Shown here piece after piece: positions 9,685-20,007 of a DNA stretch of 64,000 nucleotides. The notes under the pieces are model-generated. The model was not told the origin of the DNA and made no database searches. It was given only the letters and a program-made list of their open reading frames with translations. Both the position numbers and the translations under genes were made by a program. The stretch is from positions 1-64,000 of the forward strand of contig JAHHHK010000015.1 in assembly GCA_019359395.1 (NCBI GenBank). Direction: 5' to 3'. The first letter of the stretch is position 1, and each line of letters starts with the position of its first letter. This DNA comes from Komarekiella atlantica HA4396-MV6. GTDB lineage: Bacteria > Cyanobacteriota > Cyanobacteriia > Cyanobacteriales > Nostocaceae.

Positions 9685-10527
9685 CTAAGGATTTTGGGAG
9701 TCAATTTTCGATTTTTTTTGGTTCACTTGTACTAATGGGGATTCGGGATTTTTCAGATCAATATACTCTATTTGGCTGGAATTGAGTTTTGCTGGTAAAT
9801 GGCGCATTTGGGTGAGTAACCTAATTTGTTCAGGTAACTTGAGACTTGGAACACCAAGATGCACTTTTCCTAATTCTGTTTTCAAAATTAAATTCGTTGG
9901 ATCTTCGCAATCAATTTCTACCACCTTCACGGAGCTTTGACTGACAGCTTGATAAAGTTGAGTCCAGTAAGAACTATATTGCTCTGGCAAGCCAATGACC
10001 TGGAGAGTGGGCAATTTACTGGTAGGATTCAGTGATTTGTATTTTTCTAAGGGCATCCAAACTCCACTGGCATCTAGCAAGCCTACAGTCACTTTTTTGT
10101 TAGTAGTGTTGTGTTGCTCTATGCGTTTTTGGGCAATAGCTACAGGTATTCGTTCCTGGATTTCGATGTTTAATCCAGGTGGAAAAAGACGGCGGCTAAC
10201 TGTTGCTTGTGCAATAGTTGGTTGTTGCTTCAAAGAATCAGCGATCGCAGACGGTTTAATCCGCCACAAAGACTGGGGATAGGATAACACCAGTAGTGAC
10301 TTAATTGCATCATCCGACAATAATTGATTGCCTGATTTCATTACTATTTGTTTGGGTGCATTTAGCACCCATATTGGTTGGATTGCTACCCACAGCAATC
10401 CACCCGCCAGCCCACTTATGGCAAAGGTTCGCCAAATAGCCTGAAGAATTTTCATCTGCCGCTGTCGACGTAACTTCTTGCGGCGCTGGGCTAAATCCGT
10501 GCGGGAAACTGATACTATGCCAGCCAT
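9685..10527 (-). CDS. ftsQ: Cell division protein FtsQ (POTRA domain)
   Basis: The 280-residue protein has the FtsQ layout: a very basic cytoplasmic N-terminus (RRKKLRRQRQMK), one membrane helix at about residues 34-52, then a POTRA domain (VLNAPKQIVMKSGNQLL to QERIPVAIAQ) and the FtsQ beta domain. FtsQ sits in the cytoplasmic membrane and links early (FtsZ) and late divisome proteins on the periplasmic side. It is followed on the same strand by ftsZ. The C-terminal tail is Lys/Ser rich and not conserved. Confidence 0.9.
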   Translation of the reverse strand: MAGIVSVSRTDLAQRRKKLRRQRQMKILQAIWRTFAISGLAGGLLWVAIQPIWVLNAPKQIVMKSGNQLLSDDAIKSLLVLSYPQSLWRIKPSAIADSLKQQPTIAQATVSRRLFPPGLNIEIQERIPVAIAQKRIEQHNTTNKKVTVGLLDASGVWMPLEKYKSLNPTSKLPTLQVIGLPEQYSSYWTQLYQAVSQSSVKVVEIDCEDPTNLILKTELGKVHLGVPSLKLPEQIRLLTQMRHLPAKLNSSQIEYIDLKNPESPLVQVNQKKSKIDSQNP

Positions 10528-11258
10528 TCAAACCCCTTTCTGGTTTCAGTTCAATTCCTTGATGCGCTCGTATCATCAATTAAGTGTAGTAAACCCTGTT
10601 GGCATGTATTAGCCACTTTAATCTCAGGATTTTTTTACTTTTATTAACACTCTACAGTAACCGCAAAAGATATTGTGACGCCAGTAATTCTTCTTGTTCA
10701 AGTTTTCTGTATCTAATTTCAATCAACTGTAGCCTCTTTAACTGTAGTGTGACAGCCAATACCTTCCAAAAGAACTACAAAGCAGTAATTGACAAATTTA
10801 CCATAATCTAGATGATGTTTTTAACTAGCTCATGGTAGTTAAGGAGGGAGGCTGTAATGTGAAGATTTTTCTTGACAAACATTATGTGAAATGGTATTTA
10901 CACTGTACTAATTCCTGAGTACCTTGCTAGAATTAATACCAGTCCTACCTCATCAGCTATAAAAACTGAGACTTACACCCTCTAATAGTTTTTTACTGAT
11001 TAACAAAACCATAAAGGTTTTTGCTAGGTCAATTAAAAGCTAAAGATTGTCAAAACCTCAACAGCAGCTGTAAAAAGGACACATATGCTTAATGTTATTA
11101 GGGTCAATTAATCTCTACCACACTACTGACAGTTAGTTACTGGCAGTGGTTTTGCCGCGAATGCTGTCCCCTGCAAGATACCGCTAACTTGCAGGTTAGT
11201 CGTGTGCCTACATTTCGGCTAGAGATTACTTGTATAAAAAATACGAATTAAATTGCAT
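10528..11258. other. Intergenic region upstream of ftsQ and the ATPase gene
   Basis: About 730 bp with no convincing gene; a 70-codon frame at 10599-10811 looks like chance. An imperfect hairpin (CCACTACTGACAG against CTGGCAGTGG) lies near 11117-11149, and TGCAAG / CTTGCA arms lie near 11172-11195. The region should hold the divergent promoters for ftsQ and the 11291 gene. Confidence 0.35.
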
Positions 11259-11294
11259 CTACATATACCTCTACATACACCTTTACATACATGA
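11259..11294 (+). repeat. Three tandem 12-bp repeats at the start codon of the ATPase gene
   Basis: CTACATATACCT, CTACATACACCT and TTACATACATGA follow each other directly, differing at 1-4 positions. The third copy contains the ATG of the 11291 gene. They occupy the ribosome-binding region, where no ordinary purine-rich Shine-Dalgarno sequence is seen. Confidence 0.6.
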
Positions 11295-12622
11295 GAACGA
11301 CACTAAATCTGTCACGTTTTTACAAGGCTTGTAATCCAAGTTACACTTTAAACATAAGTAACGTGCTAGATCAGCAGTACTACATAGATTTTGCTGATGT
11401 ACGTGGTTGCAAGATTGTTGAAGAATTGCAACGAACTATTACCCGTATTTCTCCTGATGAGCCAACCTGCCAGTTATTTACGGGTCACATTGGCTGTGGT
11501 AAGTCAACAGAGTTGCAACGCCTGAAGGCAGAACTGGAATTGGCAGAATTTCATGTAGTTTATTTTGAATCTAGTCAAGACCTGGATATGGCAGATATTG
11601 ATATCAGCGATATTTTGTTGAGTGTAGCCCGTCAAGTCAGTGTCAGTTTAGAAGGGATTGGTATCAAACTCAAGCCTGGTTATTTTACCAATTTGTTTAA
11701 AGAAGTTGGCGACTTTTTACAAAACCCTATAGAGCTTTCAGCACAAGCAGAGTTGTCCTTGGGTATTGCCAAAATTACCGCTAAAACTAAAGATAGTGCC
11801 CAGTTACGTAATCAATTAAGGCAATATCTAGAACCACGCACCAATAGTATTTTACAAGCGATTAACGAAGAGGTATTAGAAAAGGCTGTCGAACAGCTAA
11901 AGCTGCGAGGTCAAAAAGGACTGGTAGTGATTGTAGATAACTTGGATCGAGTGGATATGCGCCCTGTTGCATCCGGGCGATCGCAACCAGAGTATCTTTT
12001 CATTGATCGAGGCGAACAGTTACGCCGACTCAAATGTCACTTAGTTTACACAATTCCCTTAGCATTAATTTTCTCTAATGAGTACGAGACACTAAAAAAT
12101 CGCCTTGGAGGAGGTATTGCGCCCAAGGTGTTGCCGATGGTATTAGTGCGGCAAAGAGATGGTAGTGACTACGAACCAGGAATGTCACTATTGCGCCAAT
12201 TAGTCTTAGCAAGAGCTTTTCCAGAAGTTGCCTGGAACGGAAGGATATTAATCATCACAGAATTATTTGATTATCCCGAAACCCTAGATCGTCTATGTCG
12301 TGTTAGTGGTGGTCATATTCGTAATTTATTAGGTTTACTTTATAGCTGCTTGCAACGGCAAGATCCACCTTTTTCTAGGAATTGTTTAGAAGCCGTGATT
12401 AAGGACTACCGTGATGATTTACTATTGGCGATTGATGAATACCAGTGGGAATTATTATTTGAAGTAGTGCAGCAGCAAAGGGTTAAAGGCGAGTCTGATT
12501 ACCAAAGCTTACTGCGAAGTATGTATCTGTTTGAATATCGTGACCCTCTGGGGCGCTGGTTTGGCATCAGTCCAGCATTGGCAGAAACAGAAAAAGTCAT
12601 TGCTTGGCAACAAAATGAATAG
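11291..12622 (+). CDS. P-loop ATPase, first gene of an ATPase + STAND/WD40 pair
   Basis: This 443-residue AAA/STAND-like ATPase has Walker A GHIGCGKS at residues 65-72 and Walker B VVIVDNLD near 212-219. A YTIPL strand near 250 is followed by a C-terminal segment ending SMYLFEYRDPLGRWFGISP that looks like a winged helix. It is paralogous to the 33006 protein: both have GHxGCGKST, a helical insert between the Walker motifs, hhDxLDxxD, YTIPhA, and LhxxhYhhEYR near the end. Its neighbour 220 bp downstream is a large STAND/WD40 protein whose N-terminal domain matches the partner of the 33006 ATPase. No catalytic effector domain is seen, so it may be the switch or sensor ATPase of the pair. The exact function is unknown. 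Confidence 0.75.
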   Translation: MRTTLNLSRFYKACNPSYTLNISNVLDQQYYIDFADVRGCKIVEELQRTITRISPDEPTCQLFTGHIGCGKSTELQRLKAELELAEFHVVYFESSQDLDMADIDISDILLSVARQVSVSLEGIGIKLKPGYFTNLFKEVGDFLQNPIELSAQAELSLGIAKITAKTKDSAQLRNQLRQYLEPRTNSILQAINEEVLEKAVEQLKLRGQKGLVVIVDNLDRVDMRPVASGRSQPEYLFIDRGEQLRRLKCHLVYTIPLALIFSNEYETLKNRLGGGIAPKVLPMVLVRQRDGSDYEPGMSLLRQLVLARAFPEVAWNGRILIITELFDYPETLDRLCRVSGGHIRNLLGLLYSCLQRQDPPFSRNCLEAVIKDYRDDLLLAIDEYQWELLFEVVQQQRVKGESDYQSLLRSMYLFEYRDPLGRWFGISPALAETEKVIAWQQNE

Positions 12623-12844
12623 CTAGGTAAAAGCCATAAAAACTTGAAATTTAAAATTCAGACAATCTTTAATTTTGAATTTCTGATCATTATGAATTTT
12701 GAATTAGAGTGGAGACGGCTGTAGGAATCTTCAGACGTAACGAAATGCGTAGGGTATGAGCCACGAAAAATCAGAAATTTAAAAGGCTCCTAGCCTGTTT
12801 TTGATGTGGTATTTTTTTATTTTTTTCTAGCTTGATGTTTAGTT

Positions 12845-15800
12845 ATGACAAAGTGGCAAATCACAGGCGCAATCGCCAATGAAAATCAACATGCTTTGCA
12901 AAGACTGATTCGGGCGATCGCGCTTTCCAAAGGTCAATTTGCCCTGATTTTAGTCCGGTGTAATTATCGGCAATTACGAGAGCAAATGTTAGAACATCTC
13001 CGCTCCATGACTCAAGATATAAATTTACATGAAATCGTTGTCAATTCATCAACTAGCTCTTTACACAGCACAATATCTACAGAATTATTCCTGGACAATC
13101 CTCTAGTTGCTACAGGTTCTTTACCATCAGCTGTAATGGTTTTTGGTCTAGAGTCAATTATCGACCTTGACGACTTACTTACCAGTATTAACCAAGCACG
13201 AGATATTTACGCCACAACATTTCACTTCCCACTGGTATTATGGTTACAAGATGAAGTGGCATCATTGCTTTCTAGATTAGCACCCGATTTTAAAAGCTGG
13301 GCTGCAACCACTATTAAATTTGAAATGGCAAAATCAGATTTAATTACTTTAATTAGCCAAGAAACAGAATGTCTCTTTGCCAAAGTTTTAGAAGCAGGTA
13401 CCGAAAGATTTTTATCTAATGCTTCTCTAGATTTAGATCCTAAATCTCAACATCGTCACGAAATAGAATCCGCTCGCAATGATTTACTGCGTTTATATAG
13501 TGTCAAATTAGAACCAGGATTAGAAGCTAGTTTAGAAGTTGTATTGGGACGAGATAAATACGCTAACGATCAAATTAATGGTGCTTTAGCTCATTATCAG
13601 AGAAGCTTGGCTTTATGGCAGCAGGAAGCTAGGAGAGTTGGAGAAAGGAAAAGCGTAAAAGTAGGTAAAGTAAGTGAGCAATTACTTTTGTCTTCTTCTT
13701 TTATCTTCTCCTCCTCTTTACTGTGGAAAGCAATAGTGTTATTTCACCTGGGGTTATGTTATCGCCGGATGGCAGATTTACATCAGAATGCTAACAGTAG
13801 TTATTGGCAAAATGCTCTTTTATGGTTTAAGCAATGCTTGGATGTATTAGAGGAGGCACAAAGAGAAGATTTAGTTGCCAAATTTATTTTGCCTGCTTGT
13901 GAAAGTATGCAACGCTTACAAGCTTGGGAAGACTTAAAAGAATTAGCTCAAAAATCATTACGACTGCATAAAACTTACGGAACTTCAGCGCAAGTTGCTC
14001 AAGATTATGGCTTTTTAGCATATGTAGCGGCCTCTGAATCAAATTGGGTACTAGCTCATGAATTAGCAAATACGGCACTTTCTATCTCAGAAACAGCGAC
14101 AGAAGTTTCACGGCAACAAGAAAGTTGGTACCTTTTGTTGTTAGCACGTACACAGCGACATTTAGGTGAGTGGGAGGAAGCCATCAACAACCTAGAATGG
14201 GCAAAAGTAGTATGTGAGCTACAACATGAACCGTCACTTTACTTGGAGATTTTAGAGGAGTTGCGATCGCTTTACTTTTGTGAGCGTCGTAACTATACAG
14301 AAGCCTTTAGCCTTAAGCAAGAAAAAATTCAAATAGAACATCAATATGGCTTTCGTGCTTTCATTGGAGCCAGTCAATTACAACCTCAACATTATAGAAT
14401 TAACTCAGTTTTAGAGCCACAACAAATATCCTTTATTCCCGAAGAAGTTGCCCAAGAAATATCTGCTTCTGGACGACAGCAAGATGTCAATCGATTGATT
14501 GAAAGAATTACTCGTGCTGACTACAAACTCACAATAATTCATGGGCCATCAGGTGTTGGTAAAAGTTCAGTTATTAAAGCTGGTTTAGTACCAGCTTTGA
14601 AAGGAAAAGTCATTGGTGAACGCATTCCTATACCAATTGTTATATCTGTTTATACTGATTGGATTACAGCTTTGGGCAGCAGTGTTAACAATGCATTAAC
14701 ACATATTGAAATATTTAATGATATAGAAAATACAGCGACTAAAATAATTGAACAAATACGTTTTTTGACTGAGCATAATTCTACAATAATTATTATTTTT
14801 GATCAATTTGAAGAGTTTTTCTTTATTAGCAATTCTCTATCAGAAAGAAGACAATTTTATAAATTTTTTAGTGAATGTTTGAATATTCCATTTGTAAAAA
14901 TTATTTTTTCATTGAGAGAAGATTATCTACACTATTTATTAGAGTTTGAACGTTTAAACAAAGAATATGGCAATGGTTTAAATGATTTAGATGTAATTAA
15001 TAAAAACATTCTTGATAAAGATATTCGTTATTATTTAGGTAAATTTTCTAGCCAAGATGCAATAACTATAATTCACAGTCTTACTCAACGTTCGCATTAT
15101 GAATTAAGTGACGAATTAATTAATCAATTGGTAAAGGATTTGGCAGGAGAATTAGACGAAGTACATCCAATTGAATTACAAATAGTCGGCGCTCAGCTGC
15201 AAGCAGAAAACATTACCACACTTAAACAATACAAGCTTTGCGGCGGCTCGATAAAACTAGTGAAACGTTGGCTTGAAGAAGTGATCAAAGACTGCGGTCA
15301 AGAAAATGAAGAGTTCAGTTGGAAATTATTATTTGAGTTAACTGATGAAAAAGGGACACGACCACTAAAGACCAAAGCTGATTTAATAACTACATTAGGA
15401 AACAATAACCATAGTGATAGAATATCAAACCTTGACCCAGCTTGGGAATTGATTTTAGAAATTTTGGTTGGTTCAGGTTTAGTGTTGCGAGTTCGAGAAG
15501 AGTTAGGCGATCGCTACCAGCTAGTCCACGATTATCTAGTGGAACCAATTCGCCAAAAAAATAACTATGGTATGGTTGCCGAATTAGAAAAAGTAAAGAT
15601 TGAAAAAACTAGAGCCGAAGTAGCCCAAAAACTAAGTCAAGAACAACTCAATTTAGTATTACAACGACGACTACGAGAAGCACGAATAGCAGGCGCAGTT
15701 TTAGCAATGATGGGAGGGACGATAGCGGCATTATGGTGGCAAGCTGACTTACAAAAAAGAGCAGCAATTAGCCAAACTCTAAGAGCTGAACACAGTGAAA

Positions 15801-17881
15801 CCAACTTTAAAATTAGTGCGATCGCCTCGGTCAGTGAAGCCCTGTTTGCTTCTAATAAGGAATTTGATGCTTTGTTAGAAAGTTTACGGGCTTGGAGAAG
15901 ACTTAAACAAGCAAACAAAGTCCAACCAGAAACCCGAATGCGAGTGGTGACAGCCATCCAACAGGCAGTTTACGGACTAACGGAGGTAAATCGCTTAGAA
16001 GGGCATACAGATACAGTTTGGGGTGTAATTTTCAGCCCTGATGGAAAGTTATTGGCATCAGGCAGTCGAGATCAGACGGTGAAACTATGGCATCCTGATG
16101 GCACTTTACTCCAAACCCTCAAAGGTCATACCGATGCTGTTACTAGTGTCAGCTTCAGCCCAGATGGTCAAAGATTAGCTTCAGCCAGCCTCGACAAAAC
16201 TGTACAAATCTGGCGTAAAAACCCAATTACAGGTGAATTTAACCCACAGCCATTCAAAACCTTGTCAGGACAAGGAGATTGGGTTTATAGCGTCAGTTTT
16301 AGTTCTGATGGGGAGTTGCTCGCTACTGGTAGTAAGGATAAAACCATCAAACTCTGGCGCCCGGACGGTAGCTTAGTCAAAACACTTAGGGGACATAAAG
16401 GGTGGGTTAACTGGGTAAGCTTTAGTCCTGACAGTCAATTCATTGCCTCAGCCAGTGAAGACAAGACAGTGAAAATTTGGCGACGGGACGGTAGCTTGGT
16501 CAGAACTTTGCAAGGGCATCACCAGAGTGTGACCTTTGTTACTTTCAGCCCTAATAGTGAGCTACTAGCGTCTACAGGCCGAGACAAAACAGTGAAACTT
16601 TGGCGGCGGGAGTACAGTAGTAAAGACAGTTGGGACTTTCGTACTTATAAAACCTTGCAGCAACATACCAGTACAGTTTGGAGCCTAAGCTTCAGTTCTA
16701 ATGGTGAAAAGTTAGTTTCTGCAAGTGAAGACAATACTATCAATCTCTGGAGTATCACTGGCACATTACTCAAAACTTTCAAAGGACACAACGATGCTGT
16801 TGTCAGCGTGGCTTTCAGCCCAGATAACAAATTACTGGCATCAGGAAGTCATGACAAAAGCATGAAACTGTGGAGTCTGGATACGCCAAAACTACCAACT
16901 CTCAAGGGACATCAGGATCGAGTTTTGAGCGTCGCTTGGAGTCCCGATGGTCAGATGTTGGCTTCTGGTAGTCGCGATCGCACGGTGAAACTCTGGCAAA
17001 GAGATACTAGTAGCGGCGAGGTTAAAACCCAACTATACAAAACTCTAGTGGGGCACACAGATAGAGTTACCAGTGTCACTTTTAATATAAATGGAAAAAT
17101 ACTGGCTTCAGGTAGTTATGACAAAACTGTGAAACTTTGGTGGCGGGACGGTACTTTAATCAAGACTCTCCAAGGACATAGTGATGGCGTGACGGGCGTC
17201 AACTTCAGCCCAGATGGTCAACTGTTGGCATCAGCTAGTCTGGATAAGACAGTGAAACTTTGGAACCGTGATGGTCGCTTGCTAAAAACCTTGGTAGGAC
17301 ATGAGGCGCGAGTGAATAGCGTGAATTTCAGTCCCGATGGTCAAGTTATAGCCTCAGCCAGTGATGACCAAACTGTAAAACTTTGGCGGCGGGACGGTAC
17401 TTTGATCAAAACTTTTTTGCCCCATGACAGCTGGGTATTAGGTGTGAGCTTTAGTCCTACTGACCAGTTGCTAGCTTCTGCTAGCTGGGATAACACAGTT
17501 AGGTTGTGGGAAAGAGATGGTACGTTGTTAAAAACTTTGTTAAAGGGATACAGCGATAGCGTCAATGCTGTTACTTTCAGTCCCAATGGGGAACTGCTCG
17601 CCGCCGCCAATTGGGACAGCACAGTCAAACTTTGGAGCCGTGAAGGTGAATTAATTAAAATTCTCAACGGGCATCGCGCTCCTGTATTAAGCGTTAGCTT
17701 TAGCCCTGATGGTCAAACATTGGCATCAGCTAGTGATGACAACACCATAATTATGTGGAATTTGGATCTTGATGACCTGCTTGTTCAAAGTTGCAATTTG
17801 GTGGGTAATTACCTAAAACACAACCGCAATGTTGAAGGGCACGATCGCTTTCTTTGTAATGGCATTACCCACAATTCCTAA
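12845..17881 (+). CDS. Giant STAND NTPase with membrane helix and 14 WD40 repeats
   Basis: The 1678-residue protein has five parts. (1) An N-terminal domain, about residues 1-180, ends FPLVLWLQDEVASLLSRLAP, DFKSW and matches the N-terminus of the 34288 protein. (2) An alpha-helical, TPR-like region covers about 210-520. (3) A novel-STAND (nSTAND1-type) NTPase has Walker A GPSGVGKSS near 566-590, Walker B IIIIFDQFEEFF near 650 and FSLREDYL. (4) One hydrophobic helix lies near 945-965 (AGAVLAMMGGTIAALWW) with a charged coiled segment before it. (5) Fourteen WD40 repeats cover about 1050-1640, enough for two seven-bladed propellers. STAND proteins act as ATP-gated switches that oligomerise when the repeat domain senses a ligand. 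No nuclease or protease domain is visible. Confidence 0.85.
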   Translation: MTKWQITGAIANENQHALQRLIRAIALSKGQFALILVRCNYRQLREQMLEHLRSMTQDINLHEIVVNSSTSSLHSTISTELFLDNPLVATGSLPSAVMVFGLESIIDLDDLLTSINQARDIYATTFHFPLVLWLQDEVASLLSRLAPDFKSWAATTIKFEMAKSDLITLISQETECLFAKVLEAGTERFLSNASLDLDPKSQHRHEIESARNDLLRLYSVKLEPGLEASLEVVLGRDKYANDQINGALAHYQRSLALWQQEARRVGERKSVKVGKVSEQLLLSSSFIFSSSLLWKAIVLFHLGLCYRRMADLHQNANSSYWQNALLWFKQCLDVLEEAQREDLVAKFILPACESMQRLQAWEDLKELAQKSLRLHKTYGTSAQVAQDYGFLAYVAASESNWVLAHELANTALSISETATEVSRQQESWYLLLLARTQRHLGEWEEAINNLEWAKVVCELQHEPSLYLEILEELRSLYFCERRNYTEAFSLKQEKIQIEHQYGFRAFIGASQLQPQHYRINSVLEPQQISFIPEEVAQEISASGRQQDVNRLIERITRADYKLTIIHGPSGVGKSSVIKAGLVPALKGKVIGERIPIPIVISVYTDWITALGSSVNNALTHIEIFNDIENTATKIIEQIRFLTEHNSTIIIIFDQFEEFFFISNSLSERRQFYKFFSECLNIPFVKIIFSLREDYLHYLLEFERLNKEYGNGLNDLDVINKNILDKDIRYYLGKFSSQDAITIIHSLTQRSHYELSDELINQLVKDLAGELDEVHPIELQIVGAQLQAENITTLKQYKLCGGSIKLVKRWLEEVIKDCGQENEEFSWKLLFELTDEKGTRPLKTKADLITTLGNNNHSDRISNLDPAWELILEILVGSGLVLRVREELGDRYQLVHDYLVEPIRQKNNYGMVAELEKVKIEKTRAEVAQKLSQEQLNLVLQRRLREARIAGAVLAMMGGTIAALWWQADLQKRAAISQTLRAEHSETNFKISAIASVSEALFASNKEFDALLESLRAWRRLKQANKVQPETRMRVVTAIQQAVYGLTEVNRLEGHTDTVWGVIFSPDGKLLASGSRDQTVKLWHPDGTLLQTLKGHTDAVTSVSFSPDGQRLASASLDKTVQIWRKNPITGEFNPQPFKTLSGQGDWVYSVSFSSDGELLATGSKDKTIKLWRPDGSLVKTLRGHKGWVNWVSFSPDSQFIASASEDKTVKIWRRDGSLVRTLQGHHQSVTFVTFSPNSELLASTGRDKTVKLWRREYSSKDSWDFRTYKTLQQHTSTVWSLSFSSNGEKLVSASEDNTINLWSITGTLLKTFKGHNDAVVSVAFSPDNKLLASGSHDKSMKLWSLDTPKLPTLKGHQDRVLSVAWSPDGQMLASGSRDRTVKLWQRDTSSGEVKTQLYKTLVGHTDRVTSVTFNINGKILASGSYDKTVKLWWRDGTLIKTLQGHSDGVTGVNFSPDGQLLASASLDKTVKLWNRDGRLLKTLVGHEARVNSVNFSPDGQVIASASDDQTVKLWRRDGTLIKTFLPHDSWVLGVSFSPTDQLLASASWDNTVRLWERDGTLLKTLLKGYSDSVNAVTFSPNGELLAAANWDSTVKLWSREGELIKILNGHRAPVLSVSFSPDGQTLASASDDNTIIMWNLDLDDLLVQSCNLVGNYLKHNRNVEGHDRFLCNGITHNS

Positions 17882-18023
17882 ATTTAGATTCGCTTGATTG
17901 GTTATGTATAAATTTTTACTTTTATCTCAGCCCTGAAGCCTCAACGAGCAATCACTATCAATTTAGCTGCTGCTGATGAGGCATTTAGGGTTGTTAATTG
18001 AAATCTCGAAATAAGTTTCGAGT

Positions 18024-18389
18024 TTACCACTCAAAGGAGCGATCGCTAATCAATACATCATCACTGTTTTTGAGATCACTGTTTTCTTCAGTTGCTTCTT
18101 GAGGAAAATTCGCTAAAAATGCCTGTAGTCTCATACGCTCAATATAGGGCCAGCCCCCCTCAGACTCAATATCTTTCAGTAGTGAGTAGAGTTGCCGACG
18201 ATTATCAGGCAAACTCTTTTGAAAAGCCCCATCCCTAATTTCTCGGTGTAACTGCTCCAACTGCCGCAGCAAAGCCAAAAGAGCTACAGTATCTCCTTGA
18301 CAACTCTGAGCCGCTTCATGTACCACAGTTGCGATCGCTTGCACGTTACAGGACAATTTTCCTGATTCAAAACTTTTGTCGTTGCTCAT
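18024..18389 (-). CDS. Small protein of unknown function (cyanobacterial)
   Basis: The 121-residue acidic protein is predicted to be mostly alpha-helical (VATVVHEAAQSCQGDTVALL-like segments, LRQLEQLHREIRDG). There is no signal peptide or membrane segment. It resembles cyanobacterial proteins of unknown function by composition, but I cannot name a family. It converges on the WD40 gene and lies upstream of psbO on the opposite strand. Confidence 0.6.
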   Translation of the reverse strand: MSNDKSFESGKLSCNVQAIATVVHEAAQSCQGDTVALLALLRQLEQLHREIRDGAFQKSLPDNRRQLYSLLKDIESEGGWPYIERMRLQAFLANFPQEATEENSDLKNSDDVLISDRSFEW

Positions 18390-19170
18390 GCCACCCTTTC
18401 CGTGTAAATGAAGTCAACTCAAATTTACAAGAGATTGTTAATTTTCTGTTTGTCACTTTATACCAAGGACATGACTGACGCAGCAGAATTATCTTCTAAA
18501 ACTGGGTGAAGGATGTAGTGTTTTTCCAATCTTTTACACCCTACCCTCAAAATTCTGCCCAAGCCCTTGCTTTATTAACGACCTGCTATGAGTTCCTAAA
18601 AGAGCACAGAATATGAACCTTCAGCAGGCTTATAGAGGGTTCTAAAGAGATTTTTCTCGGCTCACCTTACTGACTGATATTTTAGTTCACCATCGTTGTA
18701 CTGTCTTAGTAGGGGCTGGGTATAGTCAAGTCTAGATCGAAGTTAAAAGGCAATTGCGATCGCTTCTAAAAGGGAGCGATGATGTTTACTAAACCCTCCA
18801 AATGAGCTAGATGCGATCACAGCGTTCTTACTTAAGACTGGAGTGCTTTGATTTTGAGTTAAAAAAAATCGTATGATCTGGCTGATTTACCCATCAAACA
18901 ATGGGTTGTATGTAGTGGCAACACATACATAATACAGAATGAGGGCGACACAGCTTTTGCCACGAGCAAGAGCCAAGCGTGAAGCAGACACCTCTCTTCG
19001 CGCTTTTAGAGGCAAGCACTTATGCTGCTCTGCGTCGGAGCTTGCTCATCCACGCGCCCAACTCTAATAAATGCCACCAACAGTGAAACTGCTGGTTTTT
19101 GCTCCCCTAGGGACACACATCCAAAGCAGTTTTACAACTTAGAAATTAATTTTTGAAATTGAGGTTGATC
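18390..19170. other. Intergenic region upstream of psbO
   Basis: About 780 bp without a convincing gene. It should contain the psbO promoter. HIP1-type GCGATCGC occurs near 18757. The stretch 18960-19060 (TTCGCGC, GCGTCGGAGC, CCACGCGCC) resembles the GC-richer dispersed repeats of Nostoc genomes rather than promoter DNA. Confidence 0.4.
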
Positions 19171-20007
19171 ATGAGGTATCGCGCTTTAATTGTTGGATTC
19201 TTGGCTTTGTGCCTGGGGCTACTAACTGCTTGTAGTGATGGTTCTTCTACTAGTAGTGGTAGAGATGTGCTTACTTACGAACAAATTCGAGGCACTGGCT
19301 TAGCTAACAAATGCCCACAACTAGCAGAAACACGTCGTGGTTCGATTCCCCTTGATGCTAGCCAGTCCTATGCCATCAAAGAACTTTGCTTGGAACCAAC
19401 TAGTTTCTTTGTCAAAGAAGAACCTGCTAATAAACGCCAAGAAGCAGAATTTGTTGCTGGCAAATTGTTGACCAGATATACTTCCACTATTGACCAGGTG
19501 CAAGGCGACCTGAAAATCAACCCAGATAATAGCTTGACCTTTGTGGAAACTGATGGTCTTGACTTCCAAGCTATCACTGTGCAACTTCCTGGTGGTGAGC
19601 GAGTACCTTTCCTGTTCACCATCAAAAACTTGGTTGCTCAAACACAACCCAATTTGACCAGTATTAATACCTCCACGGACTTTGAAGGTACTTTCAAGGT
19701 TCCTTCATATCGTGGTGCTGCCTTCCTAGATCCTAAAGGTCGTGGTGTTGTTAGTGGCTACGATAATGCCGTGGCTCTCCCCGCCCAAGCGGATGATGAA
19801 GAACTCACCCGCACTAACGTTAAACGTGCTGAAATTCTTGATGGCAAAATTTCTCTGCAAATAGCTAAAATCGATAGCTCTAGTGGTGAAATTGCTGGTA
19901 CTTTTGAGAGCGAACAGCCATCTGATACCGATTTAGGTGCTGGTGAACCAAAAGAAGTCAAGATTCGTGGTTTATTCTATGGCCGAGTTGAGCCGACTCG
20001 TGGCTAA
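19171..20007 (+). CDS. psbO: Photosystem II manganese-stabilising protein PsbO
   Basis: PsbO is the 33-kDa lumenal subunit that stabilises the Mn4CaO5 cluster of PSII. The signal peptide MRYRALIVGFLALCLGLLTA ends at a lipobox-like C-S. The mature protein begins with DVLTYEQIRGTGLANKCPQL, and the conserved disulfide cysteines (NKCPQL and KELCLEP) are present, as are the FLFTIKNLVA and GVVSGYDNAVALPA blocks. I chose the ATG at 19171, which has GAGG 6 bp upstream, over the in-frame TTG at 19153 that would prepend MKLRLI. The product is then 278 aa. It stands as a single gene, with sigF about 0.9 kb downstream. Confidence 0.97.
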   Translation: MRYRALIVGFLALCLGLLTACSDGSSTSSGRDVLTYEQIRGTGLANKCPQLAETRRGSIPLDASQSYAIKELCLEPTSFFVKEEPANKRQEAEFVAGKLLTRYTSTIDQVQGDLKINPDNSLTFVETDGLDFQAITVQLPGGERVPFLFTIKNLVAQTQPNLTSINTSTDFEGTFKVPSYRGAAFLDPKGRGVVSGYDNAVALPAQADDEELTRTNVKRAEILDGKISLQIAKIDSSSGEIAGTFESEQPSDTDLGAGEPKEVKIRGLFYGRVEPTRG

